A stretch of 64,000 nt of DNA from Paramyrothecium sp. XJ0827 (taxonomy: Eukaryota > Ascomycota > Sordariomycetes > Hypocreales > Stachybotryaceae), in NCBI GenBank assembly GCA_020881915.1, contig JAJFPB010000006.1:4402001-4466000 (forward strand), given 5' to 3'. Each line of letters begins with the position of its first letter. Within the stretch, counting starts at the first letter, position 1. Positions 51,268-62,809 of the stretch are shown piece after piece. Both the position numbers and the translations under genes were made by a program. The notes below the pieces were generated by a model. It ran no database searches. It was not told the origin of the DNA and saw only the letters and a program-made list of their open reading frames with translations.

Positions 51268-52092
51268 CCCTTTCGCTGAGCCTGTTGGGAGCTCCTGAAT
51301 CCAGCAATTTTATTGCGAGAGAAGAAGAGCTGGCCTCGATAGATCGGATACTGAGCAGGTCGCCGGGGCGCCAGACTGTTGTCGTGCATGGCCTAGGCGG
51401 CATGGGCAAGACGCAGCTTGCCATCGCATACGTCAAGCGGCACCACGATAATTACTCTGCGTCCATCTGGATCAATGCAAGAGACGAAGCATCATTGAAA
51501 CAGAGCTTCCGGGATGCAGCCATTAGGATCCTTCAGGAAGACGATGACCTCAGCTACATGCAGAGCGCATTTGCCGACAAGGACGGCGATGCATAGCTGG
51601 CAGTCAAGAGGTGGTTGGACGAGCCCGAGAATGGCCGATGCTTGTTAATCTACGACAACTACGACCACCCGAAGATGGGAGGCGATACTAGGGAACCGCT
51701 AGTCGCCGGCGAACCAGCACCAGAGGGCTACGATATCCGTCGACATCTCCACAGTACACATCATGGGGCGGTAATCGTGAGGACGCGATCGTCGAGTGTT
51801 CACATCGGGGAGCTCCTCCCGTTGCGAAAATTGCAAAAGCTAGAAGACAGTCTCTCGATCCTCGAGATATCGTCAGGTCGGATAGGGACTTGAGACGGTG
51901 GGTGCTCATCTACTGACCTGGTTGCGACGTAGGCATGGCATACTAATCGTGATGCGTCCTAGATGCGGCTAAGGACCTTGCCCGCGAACTGGACGGTCTC
52001 CCGCTCGCCCTATCAACAGCTGGATCTGCAACGACCTCGCAAGTGATCACAGCGCTTGAGGCAACGTCGATACATAAACAAAGCTGGGGTAA

Positions 52093-52493
52093 GGAGAGAC
52101 GATTTGCCGCTCTTATAGACAGGCACAGCGTCTCCAGAACATCTGATCAAACAGCTATCCTTTCGGAGCTGAACATCTGATCAAACAGCTATCCTTTCGG
52201 AGCTGAAGGGCGGAATTTTAAAAGCGAATACGGTGGAGGAAGCAACTAACATGATTGAGAGTGCTGTCTTTCGCAAGTTGTCAGAAATGTTTGCCACGCC
52301 TGAGCAAGACATTAATACTGAGCAACCGTTATCCCAGAATGGGGTGGATTCCTTGGTTGCAGTTGAGTTACGAAACTGGCTAGTGCCGAAGACTCATTGC
52401 GAGATGTCTATATTCGATCTATTACGTGTATCCTCTATTAAAGGGTTAGCGGAGGTTATTGCTCAGAGATGTAGAGCTAGTGTCTACAGTTAG
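52093..52493 (+). pseudogene. Orphan acyl-carrier domain of a reducing polyketide synthase
   Basis: Frame pieces RRFAALIDRHSVSRTSDQT and, after a duplication, TVEEATNMIESAVFRKLSEM, then NGVDSLVAVELRNWLVPKT, whose Ser is the phosphopantetheine attachment site. It ends IKGLAEVIAQRCRASVYS and a stop. This is the exact C-terminus of a fungal highly reducing PKS. None of the KS, AT, DH, ER or KR domains is present in the window. A 34-bp tandem duplication (52141-52208) breaks the frame. Within a few bases upstream begins the end of the NLR remnant on the same strand, so a rearrangement joined the two. Not functional. Confidence 0.8.
52141..52208 (+). repeat. 34-bp perfect tandem duplication
   Basis: Two identical copies, 52141-52174 and 52175-52208 (each starts acatctgatcaaacag). 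Removing one copy restores the PKS frame (SELKGGILKANTVEEA). Confidence 0.95.
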
Positions 52494-52499
52494 GGTATT

Positions 52500-53010
52500 C
52501 GATACTTAGATTATAGTTTATTGGGGCAGAAAGCATGTACTATACCTAGATACTTAATAATTAAGGCTTTTTCTTAGGGGTAACTCCCTAAAGGGTTCTA
52601 CCTTAGTATTACCTATAATATATTATCTTACTATGAATTTATTAAAGTAATCTAAATTTAAGAGAATTAAATATGAATATAGATTTAATAAAAACATTTA
52701 GTAGGGAGATCTAATATCTAGAGCCTTAGATATAATAATTCAGTTAATAATAAAGATATTTATTAAGAAACTTATTAAAATAACCTAAATCTAAGAATAT
52801 TAAATAGGGATATAAATATAATAAATATAATTAAATTTAATTTAATAAGAAAATCTAGTCCCTAGAACCTTAGATATAGTAGTAAAGTTAATAATAATGT
52901 ATTTATAATAAATATAATATATTATAGGTACTTATAAGACTTAAGCTATTTATTTTAATAGGAATTTAATAGAGCTATTAAGATATTACTATGTTAAAAG
53001 AGTTCCAGAT
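52500..53010. repeat. AT-rich RIP-type island
   Basis: About 500 bp of extremely AT-rich sequence (taataaa, atataat) starting right after the PKS fragment, with no open frame. It looks like a heavily RIP-mutated repeat. Confidence 0.7.
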
Positions 53011-54084
53011 TAATGGGAATCTGACGGTCCATAATACTCAAGACAGCCCGGTGTAAGATCCAGGGACGTGAGATCGAGGGGCATCGTTGAAGCTGTGGAA
53101 TGCGCCGCCATATATTGAAATTTGTGACGAAAATAGTACAAAAATATGGAGCTCAGAGTAGATTTAGCATGCTGCCTTGAGAGTGTCTAAGCAATGGGCT
53201 TCCTCTGCATCATTAATTTGACTTTAACGTTGCCATTACCTGGTTGAATAAGGGCACTCGCTGGTTTGCCGAATAAACGGAAATTTGTTGCTTCTAGTTT
53301 CATGGAGTACGCGGACTTTGTTTGGGTTGTGACTGCCTAGGGCAGCCTGGCGCTGTCTAACTATGAGGATTGACCGCCTAATCCTAGAATGGCGTGTTGA
53401 GCCGCCGCTACAGGGATCGATCAAAACAGCATGAACTGCCGGTAGTAAGCGCGAGTTGGGGGTTGCCGAAAGATCCGAGCGGTTGTGTCTACATGTTGTC
53501 GAATCATTATGCGGCAAAAGATGAAAGAATAGAGAAGCAGAGGATCAGTAGGTTGAATATAAAGACTCTCATTTGGGTTGCCAAAGCGGCATGAACAGTC
53601 GACAATACGGCGTGCAGAACGTCGTCGGCTTGCGAACACAGAGTATCAATGGTTGAAAACGCACAACAGCTGCACAAGTCAGCATCTATAAGTATCCCTA
53701 AGAAACACTACGGACGTACTGCTATCCGTTTTTAGGAGCTCCACTGTGGTGGACCCTGCCAACGAGGCTTGTGGCCATTAGATCTCGGTAATTTTAGGCG
53801 ACGTAGCACGTTTTGCTTCGCATAAGAGACGAGGAAGATGACCGCCGCCCAATGCCTGCCTAGCTTTAATGTCCGTAACACGGAGATAAGCCAGGACTCT
53901 ATGAAATACTAGAGACTAATCATGCAATGTGGCTTCGGGGGGTTGCTGTAGAAAAACACCACGCATGGTCCAATCCCAGGATTGGGGAAACAAGTAGAAA
54001 TAGTAATGAATCTTCCGCTACTTTGAGGGCTAGGAAGACCAGTTCTGTGCTTTTGTGACCATCTGGTTCAACTACAAGGCCAAA
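53011..54084. other. Intergenic spacer
   Basis: No supported gene; upstream region of the metallo-beta-lactamase-fold gene. A few short frames lack motifs. Confidence 0.45.
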
Positions 54085-56300
54085 ATGGCTTTCAACTCCA
54101 CTTTTGCGGCTCTGCTTCTCATTGTGACGACAGCCATAGCTGCTTCTTCCTCCTGCTCAGCGTCCAACGGTACTGCTGGCGCCATTGTGTTAATAAACTC
54201 CGCCATTGAGGCTTTGGGTGGTCGTGAAGCATTAAGCGCTCTGCAAGGAGTGACATATGAGGCTGTAAGGTAAACTCAGCACCTGTTCCACATTCACATA
54301 ACCCATGAAACTAGAATTCAACTAACGACATTTGCTTTTAAGAGTGTTCCGGACCCGTACGCTCATGCAGAACTACAATCTGTTCAATGCTGACAGATTT
54401 ATCAATATCGGGGGTTCCCAGAATATCTCGTTTTCTTACCATGACGAAAAATTGCACCAAAGAATAGACCGCACTTACATCCCCTCTGGTAAATGCCCAG
54501 CATTTCATGAAAACTGCGAGGATGGATAAAGCTAAAACGCGACTCAGAGTTGTTTGTCTTTGCGAGGCCGGATGTCCCTCCGCGAGACTTTTCTTTAGTT
54601 ATTCGGGATGGCGATGACGGCTTTGCTTGTTTTGTCAAGGGGAACCACCTTATTTTCCGTCCAGCAGAGAACGTTACCGGCTACTTGGACTGTTTGTCCT
54701 CCCTCTTTCCTTGGTAAGAACCCTCCAGAAGCAAAATTTGTTCACTAACCTACCTCTAGCGGCGATTACCGACTATCTACTAACGCAGGCTCACAAGCTT
54801 TCTCCCAAGCTTCTCTTGGAGGTATGAATTTATATTGCACCCTTTTGTATGTCGGGATTCGACGCTAATGGGTCATGTCTTAGGTGGAAACCCACAAACC
54901 CGTCCTGGCGCATGTTACATTTTGGGGAAATTACTATCTTGCAGGTCAGTTATAGCCCTTTAGTCCAATGAAATCCACTGAATAGGATTGTTGAACACAT
55001 TGCTAAGATTGCGCCCACAGGTTGCGATAATGAGAGCCAAATCACGGTTGTGTTTGATCCGGAAACCTATCTGCCATTTCTCGTTCGGTCATTCGAGGAC
55101 CACCCTATTTTTGGACAAATACCTACGGATTTGCCTCTGCTTGACTACACCGAGGTAGACGGCTTGATATTTCCTCAAACTCAGAAAACATTCTATACAG
55201 GTGACGCGCTCGTCGAAGAAACCGAAATAACTAGTATCACAGTCAACCCCATCTTCACCAAACTTTTCTTCGATGGATTGCGCAAGAATGAAACGACATC
55301 AGTACCTTCACCACCCATGAAAGTCACAAGCTATGGCCATGGCTTACTGGAGCAATTCTGGTCAAACATGCTTTAGAGTGGTCAGTACCCTAGTACTATT
55401 GGTGACCTCGAGGCGTCGAACATAGCAGACGACCTCCCGGGAGTGCATCATATCAACTTCCCGAAAGGAGTTAGTATCGCTCAGCTCGTATTAGAGCTTG
55501 AAGATGCCATTATTGTCTTTGAGTCCCCTCATCATCAGAGTGACCTTGTCATTCAGTGGGTTGAAGAGAACATTGGCAAACCCATTACTCATCTCTGGGT
55601 GCGTAGACACTGTATCACTGGGAAACATCATGCTGACAAAATTCGCTACCCTAGGTTTCCCATCATCATCACGACCATAACTATGACGTTGATAAGTTTG
55701 TAGCTCTTGGTGCTGCTATTATCGTCCCAGAGATAGCTGCATCATATTGGAAACAAATCCCTGATATCAATCTCATTACTTTTACGTAAGGCTCTCTACA
55801 GTTGCCTCCAAACCTAATGAGCAACTTGCAACAAGCCGCCGATACTCATCATAAGTAGGGAAGATAAGCCATATATAATCTCTGATAGAAGGTTACAGGC
55901 CCGCTTCATCTGGCGACCTGATACCCCCCATTCTGCAGACTTCACTTATGCTATCGTCACTACACTATGTCCCAGCGCGGATAGCAGTATCCTCGCTTTT
56001 ACCGCCGACGCTTGGACTAGTCTCAACACTGGATTCGAGATTGGCAAAGGAATTGCGACACAATGGCTTCTCCAAGCAATTGACAATGGCCTCAGCAGGA
56101 ATGCAATGTAAATCCTCATTTACGAGTTTTTTCAACACCAAACTCGGAAATATTTAAATACTAATCATTCTTTTTGCAGCGTCGTTCCAGCTCATGGAAC
56201 TCCTGTTCCGCTTTTCGAAGTATTTGATTACGTAGGAACACCATATCCCGACTTGGATTCTACCAGCTTTGTGAGGGGTGGAAACATTTGCCTAGAGTAA
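54085..56300 (+). pseudogene. Secreted metallo-beta-lactamase-fold hydrolase with one premature stop
   Basis: Nine exons: 54085..54269, 54343..54488, 54548..54691, 54760..54821, 54884..54944, 55021..55598, 55655..55785, 55859..56107 and 56180..56300. All phases match and give 558 codons. It begins with a signal peptide (MAFNSTFAALLLIVTTAIAA) and about 300 residues of N-terminal domain (RDFSLVIRDGDDGFACFVKG, AHKLSPKLLLE). The MBL domain follows: VSHHHHDHNYDVDKFVALG supplies the HxHxDH zinc site (His395, His397, Asp399, His400), then RPDTPHSADFTYAI and VVPAHGTPVP. Codon 318 is TAG (55374-55376) where Tr p is expected in the family (NMLW), so the zinc domain would not be made. A G-to-A change here equals CpA-to-TpA on the other strand. 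Everything else, including all splice sites, is intact. Confidence 0.82.
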
Positions 56301-56974
56301 ACAGAGACCCTCAATTGAGGACACAGGATAATTCAAAAATTCTCATACAATTTTATGGAAGGTCTGATCTGTGCTACGGATTCAGAGACTGACGACGTTT
56401 GATGATGATGAGGGGCATAAAGTAGATCAGAAGTAACTACATGTAGTTGGTCAGATACTAGGAATTTCATCTCAAATATTCACAAAGCGCTTGTGTCAGC
56501 GTAACTGTCATAACGCACCAAATCAATTACCGATGGTGTATATCTATAGGGTAGGTGGCTTCCTCAGTTGGCGAGGGCTCCCGGAAGCCGAGTCAGGTAA
56601 AAGCTATCGCGCTAGGACACCATGTGGGATGAAAAGTGATCATGTCAAATCTTTATGGACATGAGGAGGTACCGGTTCTTTTAAAACACCGCAGGGGGGA
56701 CCAGATCGACGAACTTGAATGTTCTCTACCCTTCGCTGGTTATATTACACGAACTCAATCAGGCTGCCTATCTCTACCAGGACCCCGGAAACTAATCCTC
56801 CCACGTGGACCCCGGATACCCCAGGAGCAATGCATGTGCGCGTTCAATCCCATTCTTATATCCATGCTCATCGGTGCCGAAACGCTGGCAGCTAACAGGC
56901 CTGAAAGGTAAATTCATGGTCGCCCGTCCCTCTCGTTCGCGCTGACCAGGCTTCTCAAACCGCAGCGCAGCGAT
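56301..56974. other. Intergenic spacer
   Basis: No convincing coding signal. Confidence 0.45.
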
Positions 56975-57208
56975 TTGCTTACTCTGGCTTTCACCGGAAG
57001 GATTACTTGCTCTCTATGTGCGAGCACGACCGTGTTGGCGCTTCGCCTCGAGATTATCGTCCAAATTACTGGTGACTCTGATACTTTGACGGATCTCATA
57101 GCCTTTGCAGCGGTTTGTCGGTTATTCCGGAAAAATGTGGAAGAAAACGCCTACGCTGGACCTCGACGCATCATTCACCGCTGCATAGATTGCCAATATG
57201 AAACTTGA
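56975..57208 (+). other. Possible F-box-like fragment
   Basis: A frame without its own ATG contains LALRLEIIVQITGDSDTLTD followed by LIAFAAVCRLFRKNVEEN, which resembles the LPxEII..L...L..F..VCR.FR pattern of fungal F-box motifs. No continuation into a longer protein is seen (a possible later piece, EGNSKKLDIVVEWFLKYEM, lies near 57290). Could be a gene remnant. Confidence 0.25.
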
Positions 57209-59905
57209 ATTTTAATATCAGTTCAAGATGGTCTGGAGATACAAACGGCTTGTAGTTCATCCATGACATTTGGGCACACTCTGCGTATGGAGGGCAACAG
57301 TAAGAAGCTGGACATCGTCGTCGAGTGGTTCCTCAAATACGAGATGCGAAAGGCGAGGCGTAAGAGAGTTCCTTTGTGATCAAATAAGAATTTTCCAGTT
57401 AAACCTTCACATAGCACGTGATATGGATGTTCGTGTTGCCTGTTTTGGCCTCTAGCACAAGTGGCAACGTTCCACGTATCTCATGAAGACGGAGAGGCGG
57501 CGCTTCCGGCGTGGTTACTATCTCGCCACGGCATGTGTGGAGCCTAGGGGGCAGAGAATCTTATGTCACTAAAATAAGATATCAGCCCGACGCATGTGGT
57601 GCATGTATGATTTAGATAAGACGGGCACGGGTTTCTTCTGCAAAGTTTCCCCTTTGTCACAACGAGGATTTAACCACTTTGAACAAGAGTGAATGATGGA
57701 AGCCGCTGCAGCAGTAGCGAATAAAAGTTGCCAAACTCAGAGCATATTTGGGGACTGAAGAGTTGTGATGAGGAGTATATTGAAAGCGTGGCTGACGGGC
57801 TTAAGGCAAAATTCGATCCCTGTCTTCGTAGGGGTCCTCACCTTTTGACTTCAACCAGTTCAAAAGGCTTATCGTAGGAAGTAAGATGGAAAAGGATCAG
57901 TCTACCACCGCTTAGGAAATGTTCATATCTCCTTTTCATACCTGCAACGGATGGCGTGAGGGGACAAGCCTCGAGCAGGTCGAGTGATGGCAGTGGGAGA
58001 TAAATCTTGAAGGGTTGCTCAGAACAATGCAACAACCGGGATGCCCTTTCGCGCTACACAAAAGTGACTCTTCCCTCCTCCTCTTACATTTCTGCTAATG
58101 GACCATTAAACATTTCGCGAGTTCATTCATATATATATGATGAGTGTTCTGAATACCGTTCAATCCAGGTGTTGTGAAGCTTGAGGCCATCCGTCCCCCG
58201 GTATACAAATGCAGTTGGACCTCGCAACTATGGACCACGGCACTCGGACTCGTAGGCTTACTTGATCGAAAGTGATGATAAAAACCTCTTCATTGCTCGT
58301 GTGCAACAGCTGGGTGTAGTTGCGATCGAGGCTACTTCAAGTGGAAAGCTGACTAGAAAAGTAGACGAAACATAATCTTGCGTTTTTGACATCCAGATTT
58401 ATTCAAATCTTGGGAAATTAAAGCTGGACAAGGCCAAATTTAACCTTAACATTGACATATGACCCAGAGGTGATCGGACTTTGAACGATACCCGTGGCAT
58501 TCACAAGAAGGCTCTTTCCCTAGACCCCAGAACGTTAGCCCGTGAGCCCATGCAAGCATAAAACGGTATCATCCTCTCCCTTACCGCGTAGCGGATTAGG
58601 TTCAAAACTAATGCTCTCGATCTTCAGGAAATCTATGTCGCGATCTGCGCGGCAAAATTCGATGGGTGACTGTCTGAGCCGAGACTGCATCCCTGAAAAG
58701 CATTCAAAATGATGACAATGATGCAGCATGTTTCAGCCGGTGTCTAACTTAATAGACTACACACGACAGATCTTTGAGCGCACGTGAACCTATCAAGGAT
58801 CATGACTAATTTAGTCCTTGACTAGAAGCTATAGTTTTGGCGTGACGAAAGACATTCTTCATAGAACATGTTTGGACGCAGTTGCTCTGGGAAAGACAAC
58901 GGAAGCACCAGAGTCCCCTTATTAGGCATGACACTTGTTCAGCCAGCCTTGCCGGCTCACTTTGCCTTTGAGGCAAGAAATCCTCCCGTATAGTTGAGTG
59001 TCTTGCTTCATCGAGGTCTGGTATTTCAGCTTATGCACTCAAGCTCTCAGAGGAAGGCAGGCGACATTGGCCGGCAACAATTTCGGCACTGAGATAGTCG
59101 CAGTGCCACAATGCCCCAGTTATATCTCTAACCATATGAAGCACTTCATGGAGCGCCTCAGCACCCAGAAACCGGATTGAGTCTTTTCTGGGTTAGAAAT
59201 GCGAAGGGCTCCTCCGTACCATCCGCTGTTTCTTGCCTTTGGATCAAACTTTCTGGGCAAAACAAAACAAGAGGAAACCAGCCTATACCACTTTATATAA
59301 AAAACTGATTTGATGCAGTGTGCAGAACTTTTCAGGCCAGTTGTCAAGCACCATAGTGAATAAAGGACCTTTATTCAGGTCCTGACCCCAAGCGAGTCAT
59401 AATTACCCTAGACAAGCCGCAGAACTTCAGAAAATCTTGGTTGCCTTTGATCATCCAATTCAAGATTCATACAGCACAAGAGATACGATCATGGGTACCT
59501 TGTCGAGGGCGAGTTGAGACAAACGACACGTCTCAGTTTGCAGTCATGCTGCCTTGTTAGTCACCTGAATCACAATGTTTCTGCAAACAGACCAGCATCG
59601 GTGGCAAAAAGGCCAGTCAGAGCTTGCGTAACTAGTTTTGGTCGCCGTAGTAAATATGCCAGGGGCTTGGCAAATGATAATCATGTTCCTACTTCTGATC
59701 TTAATACAACTGATTTACCGGTTATCCTTAGAGACTCAATGCACCAAATGCATATTATGAATAGAGCAACTTCATATCCTCAGATTGTTGGAATAAGGAT
59801 TCCGGTTAAGACGGAGAGCCTGAGCAACAGTCCTACCAGATTGAGAATAATTGGTTTTGGTTTGGGAGAAAAAGACGAAACATAAGGTGGGTTTTGAACG
59901 ACGGC
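57209..59905. other. Gene desert
   Basis: About 2.7 kb without any supported gene, RNA or clear repeat. Frames are short and motif-free. Composition is close to average, so it is not an obvious RIP island. Confidence 0.45.
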
Positions 59906-61819
59906 TCATATCAAGAAGATATCTTGCTTCTCTACATTTCCCTTTCCATTCTCCCATTCCTCCACAACCTCCCCGTACATAGCCCCATGCACGTACGCTT
60001 GGCCAACTACTCTGTATCGGTTGCCAACATGAGTCGGTCTGAGGATGAATGGAACGTCGGCTCCGAATAAAACTGCGCATACATCTCATTGCTGCATGAG
60101 GGAGGGACCAAGAGCCCAGTAACCTTGTTTGGTCACCAGGAATCTGCGATTTGTCGCCTATTCTTGAAACTGAACGAGGAAATCCCTCTCGCTTAGTAGA
60201 GGTGCATTTGCCCAAAACACCTCAAAAACTTCCAAGTTTTCTTTCCAGAACCTCTCATTGTAGAGAGCACAAAACCGAGCGAATAATTTGAACCAGTTTT
60301 CGCGCTCTGCTTGGTCCATACCAGACTTGTTCCTGTGGTAACAAACGAGAGTGAGAACAAAAGAAATTAGTGCATTGTCGCCGTACTTATGTGGATGTAT
60401 CTTCGCTTCATGCTGCGTGACCTTCCAACATTCTTCGATCAGGCTTCCTGGGCCCGCCCCAGACCGATCGAACGTCGACTTCTTCATAACACCAGTGTAG
60501 CTGGAAACAATGTCAAACAGTAGGGCAGAGACCTGAAGGATAGGCCCGGATGTCTCACAGTCAAATGCAGGACGTGCAGTAGCCCGCAGGCTGGCGTCCC
60601 AGGCTTCCCAGAAAGCTGTGGGAGCTTCATTGTCTCTGACGTTCCATTTTGGGACCCATGTCGGAACGACGCTTTTCGGTTCCAAATTCGTGGGTCGATT
60701 CTGGGCTTGGGCTAGGAAGTTGAGAGACTGCTTTGCTAGACGGGCAGCTACCATCATATGAAGATCTTCCAAACTAATTCTGTAATCTGCTTGAACTAGC
60801 AGCTCATCTGTCCCTGGTACTAACGCCTCGGGATGTCCAAGAAAAGCGAAGATATGATCAAGTGGGTTTGTGGCGTTAAACCGCCTTGACGCCTCGAGGA
60901 CCACCAGAAAGTCGATTCGGCACTCAGCAGTTTGATAGTCCGAGAAACGTTTGAGTGGGGGGCAGCGGTCCACCCAGGAATTTCTTTTGTGATATGTTGA
61001 CCATATGCTCCAAAATGCAAAGTATGGCGGTCCGGAGATGATGTCTCTGATGTCCTGTCCAAGGGCAAGGTCCATGTCTTTTTCCACCATTGAGAAAAGA
61101 ATGAACATAGCAATCTCGCTAAAGTCGATGTGATGTTCTCCCCAAAAAGCCTTTGCCTCGCTGGCCAATCCAACTTCCTGGAGCACCCATACGCGGCTGA
61201 ACCAAGGGAGTTGAAAGAGCTCTTTCACGCCATCGAGGATTTGCGGGTGTAGGATGTCGGGAAGGCGACTTTTGTGGGATTGAATTGGAAATGAGTTCTT
61301 AGATCCATTCTCGAACGAGACCACCAAGGAGCCATCTTGTACAGCAGCCTGGGAAATGTTTGTCCCACTGTTTATGGCCGAATTGGCTGCCTTTAACCCG
61401 TTGAATGTGGCCTGAGCCAAGTTGGTGAGATCCTCACCTAGCCAAACGACGACCTCTGTCGCTCGGTCATAGATTGCGCCCATGAGATTCACCTGATTCG
61501 CCTTCTCATCCTTGTCGTCTTGGTCAATGCAGATGGCATCGGCCCATGCCGTCACCACCCGATCTGGTGCCCTCAACTGCCGCAGCCCTTTATGGAGACT
61601 GGTGGTAACTAAACGTGGCGAGCCGCAACAATCTAGTGCAGCAGTCTTCGCGGCGTCTCCCCAAACATAAGATAGAGCCTTGTATGGGGAGTTATTGTCC
61701 AGATCCGTCGTGACTAAGTCGCAGACAAGTGCATCGTCCGCCTTTCCGGGTTGGATATGGATAAGGCGAAACCATCGACCTTGTGGCAATCGAGCATACT
61801 GATACTTTGTTGTTGCCAT
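59906..61819 (-). pseudogene. Heterokaryon-incompatibility (HET) domain protein with two in-frame stops
   Basis: Intronless. From the ATG at 61819 a frame of 553 codons carries the HET domain: YKALSYVWGD (46-55), WADAICIDQ (92-100), VWLGED, and LPWFSRVWVLQEV (204-216). It stops at TAG (60158-60160). The same frame continues with NRRFLVTKQGYWALGPSL, a TGA (60086-60088), then DVCAVLFGADVPFILRPTHV and GNRYRVVGQAYVHGAMYGEV to a stop at 59906. That region is the conserved C-terminal module of HET proteins, so about 80 residues have been cut off. HET proteins trigger cell death on non-self fusion. The N-terminal HET domain alone could still be made; whether it is a true pseudogene is open. Confidence 0.85.
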
Positions 61820-62353
61820 TAAATAGACCGAGTTACTACAAATGCCTTACGAATGCTTACAACAGGTGTGTTGGCACGGGAGGACAAGTCACCCGTCCGC
61901 ATGCTGAGAGCGGCGCTATCCGTCGGTGGGGTCAAATCCTTCAGAGCCAAGATCTCACGTGCATCCACACGAACCATTCAGGACGAGGGCTCCCCTTCAT
62001 TCTGACTGGACACAACCCTTGTGCCATGTAGGATTTCAAACAATAACTCATGTCCACACTTCACGACCCATCCGCGCATTTCCAGCTCTACTCGCGCTAT
62101 GGGTCACATTAATGCCGTTGTCGCGCTCTGATAGCCGACTTGATAAGTTAGCGTTGTTTATAGGGAACTTTTAGCCAGAGTCCACGTCATTCAGAAGACA
62201 ATAGGGAATAATTGTGGCTGCATTTTGATGCGATTAATGAAGAAAAGCAAGGATGAATAATCAATCCATTGTGAATTGTCAGGAAGCCGAGCGATATCGG
62301 TATCACTAACACCAAAAATATAAAGGCAAGCTAGGTGCAAGGTAAAGACGACA
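61820..62353. other. Divergent promoter region
   Basis: Lies between the HET gene and a small membrane-protein gene; no other gene seen. Confidence 0.45.
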
Positions 62354-62809
62354 ATGCCTTCACTCGACCAGAACGCTTCCCTTCTAGTTTCAGCTCTTTT
62401 ATTCTCCTTCTACTCCACCTAAACCGTCGGAATCCTTACCGACTACTTGGTTCTTAGCGGCACAGCCCTTAACTATCTTGGTGCTTTCGAGGGCTTAAAG
62501 GCAATTGTTGCGAACAAGAACCCCAAGCCTTCGTCTGGACCATTAGCACTATACTCCACCTTTGTTACCGGGGTAGCGGCTACGTTTGGAAGCATTTACC
62601 CCTATCTTTTCTTTAACCCCGACCGAATTGTCCCTCTTCTGGCATTTGGAGCCTCTCTCAAGTATTGGGCTTACTTTAGTGCATTGTTAGCCTATCCGCG
62701 TCACCAACTTCCCTATGCCCAATTCTTCCGGTTTGGCATTTTGAACGGCCTTGTCGGAACCATGCTCTGGATCGCATTCGCAGCACGATTCTTCGGCAAC
62801 CACGCATGA
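62354..62809 (+). pseudogene. Small four-helix membrane protein with one premature stop
   Basis: A frame of 151 codons from ATG (begins MPSLDQNASLLVSALLFSFY) is interrupted only by TAA at codon 23 (62420-62422). A CAA-to-TAA change would explain it and matches the RIP preference for CpA. After the stop the frame reads TVGILTDYLVLSGTALNYLG and continues through hydrophobic helices (TFVTGVAATFGSIYPYLFF, FGILNGLVGTMLWIAFAARF). Four transmembrane helices are predicted in all. The family is a small fungal membrane protein of unknown function. No introns. Confidence 0.6.

Larger units (their letters stand above)
47018..52092 (+). pseudogene. NOD-like receptor gene (lipase-like + NB-ARC), split by a hAT transposon
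   Basis: The ATG at 47018 starts an exon to 47151. A 47-nt intron then leads (from 47199) to DIVALHGLNGHREKTWTAEN and LPHARILCWGYDANTY, the alpha/beta-hydrolase (lipase-like) domain of fungal NLRs. Roughly 100 residues that should carry the catalytic GHSLGG segment are missing. At about 47612-47820 it resumes with VVPKVSAVVLGHADTKPIII and SEHLQIIAKDAIDNVARRW, with stops. The hAT element then interrupts it (47895-51259). After the duplicated target site it continues with ESSNFIAREEELASIDRIL, the P-loop VVVHGLGGMGKTQLA, a TAG at 51594-51596, Walker B CLLIYDNYD and ELDGLPLALSTAG (about 52000). No repeat domain is left. In intact form such proteins act in non-self recognition and cell death. Confidence 0.88.

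Noticed and set aside
59514..59885. 123-codon plus-strand frame
   Set aside because: No domain and overlaps the tail region of the HET reading on the other strand.
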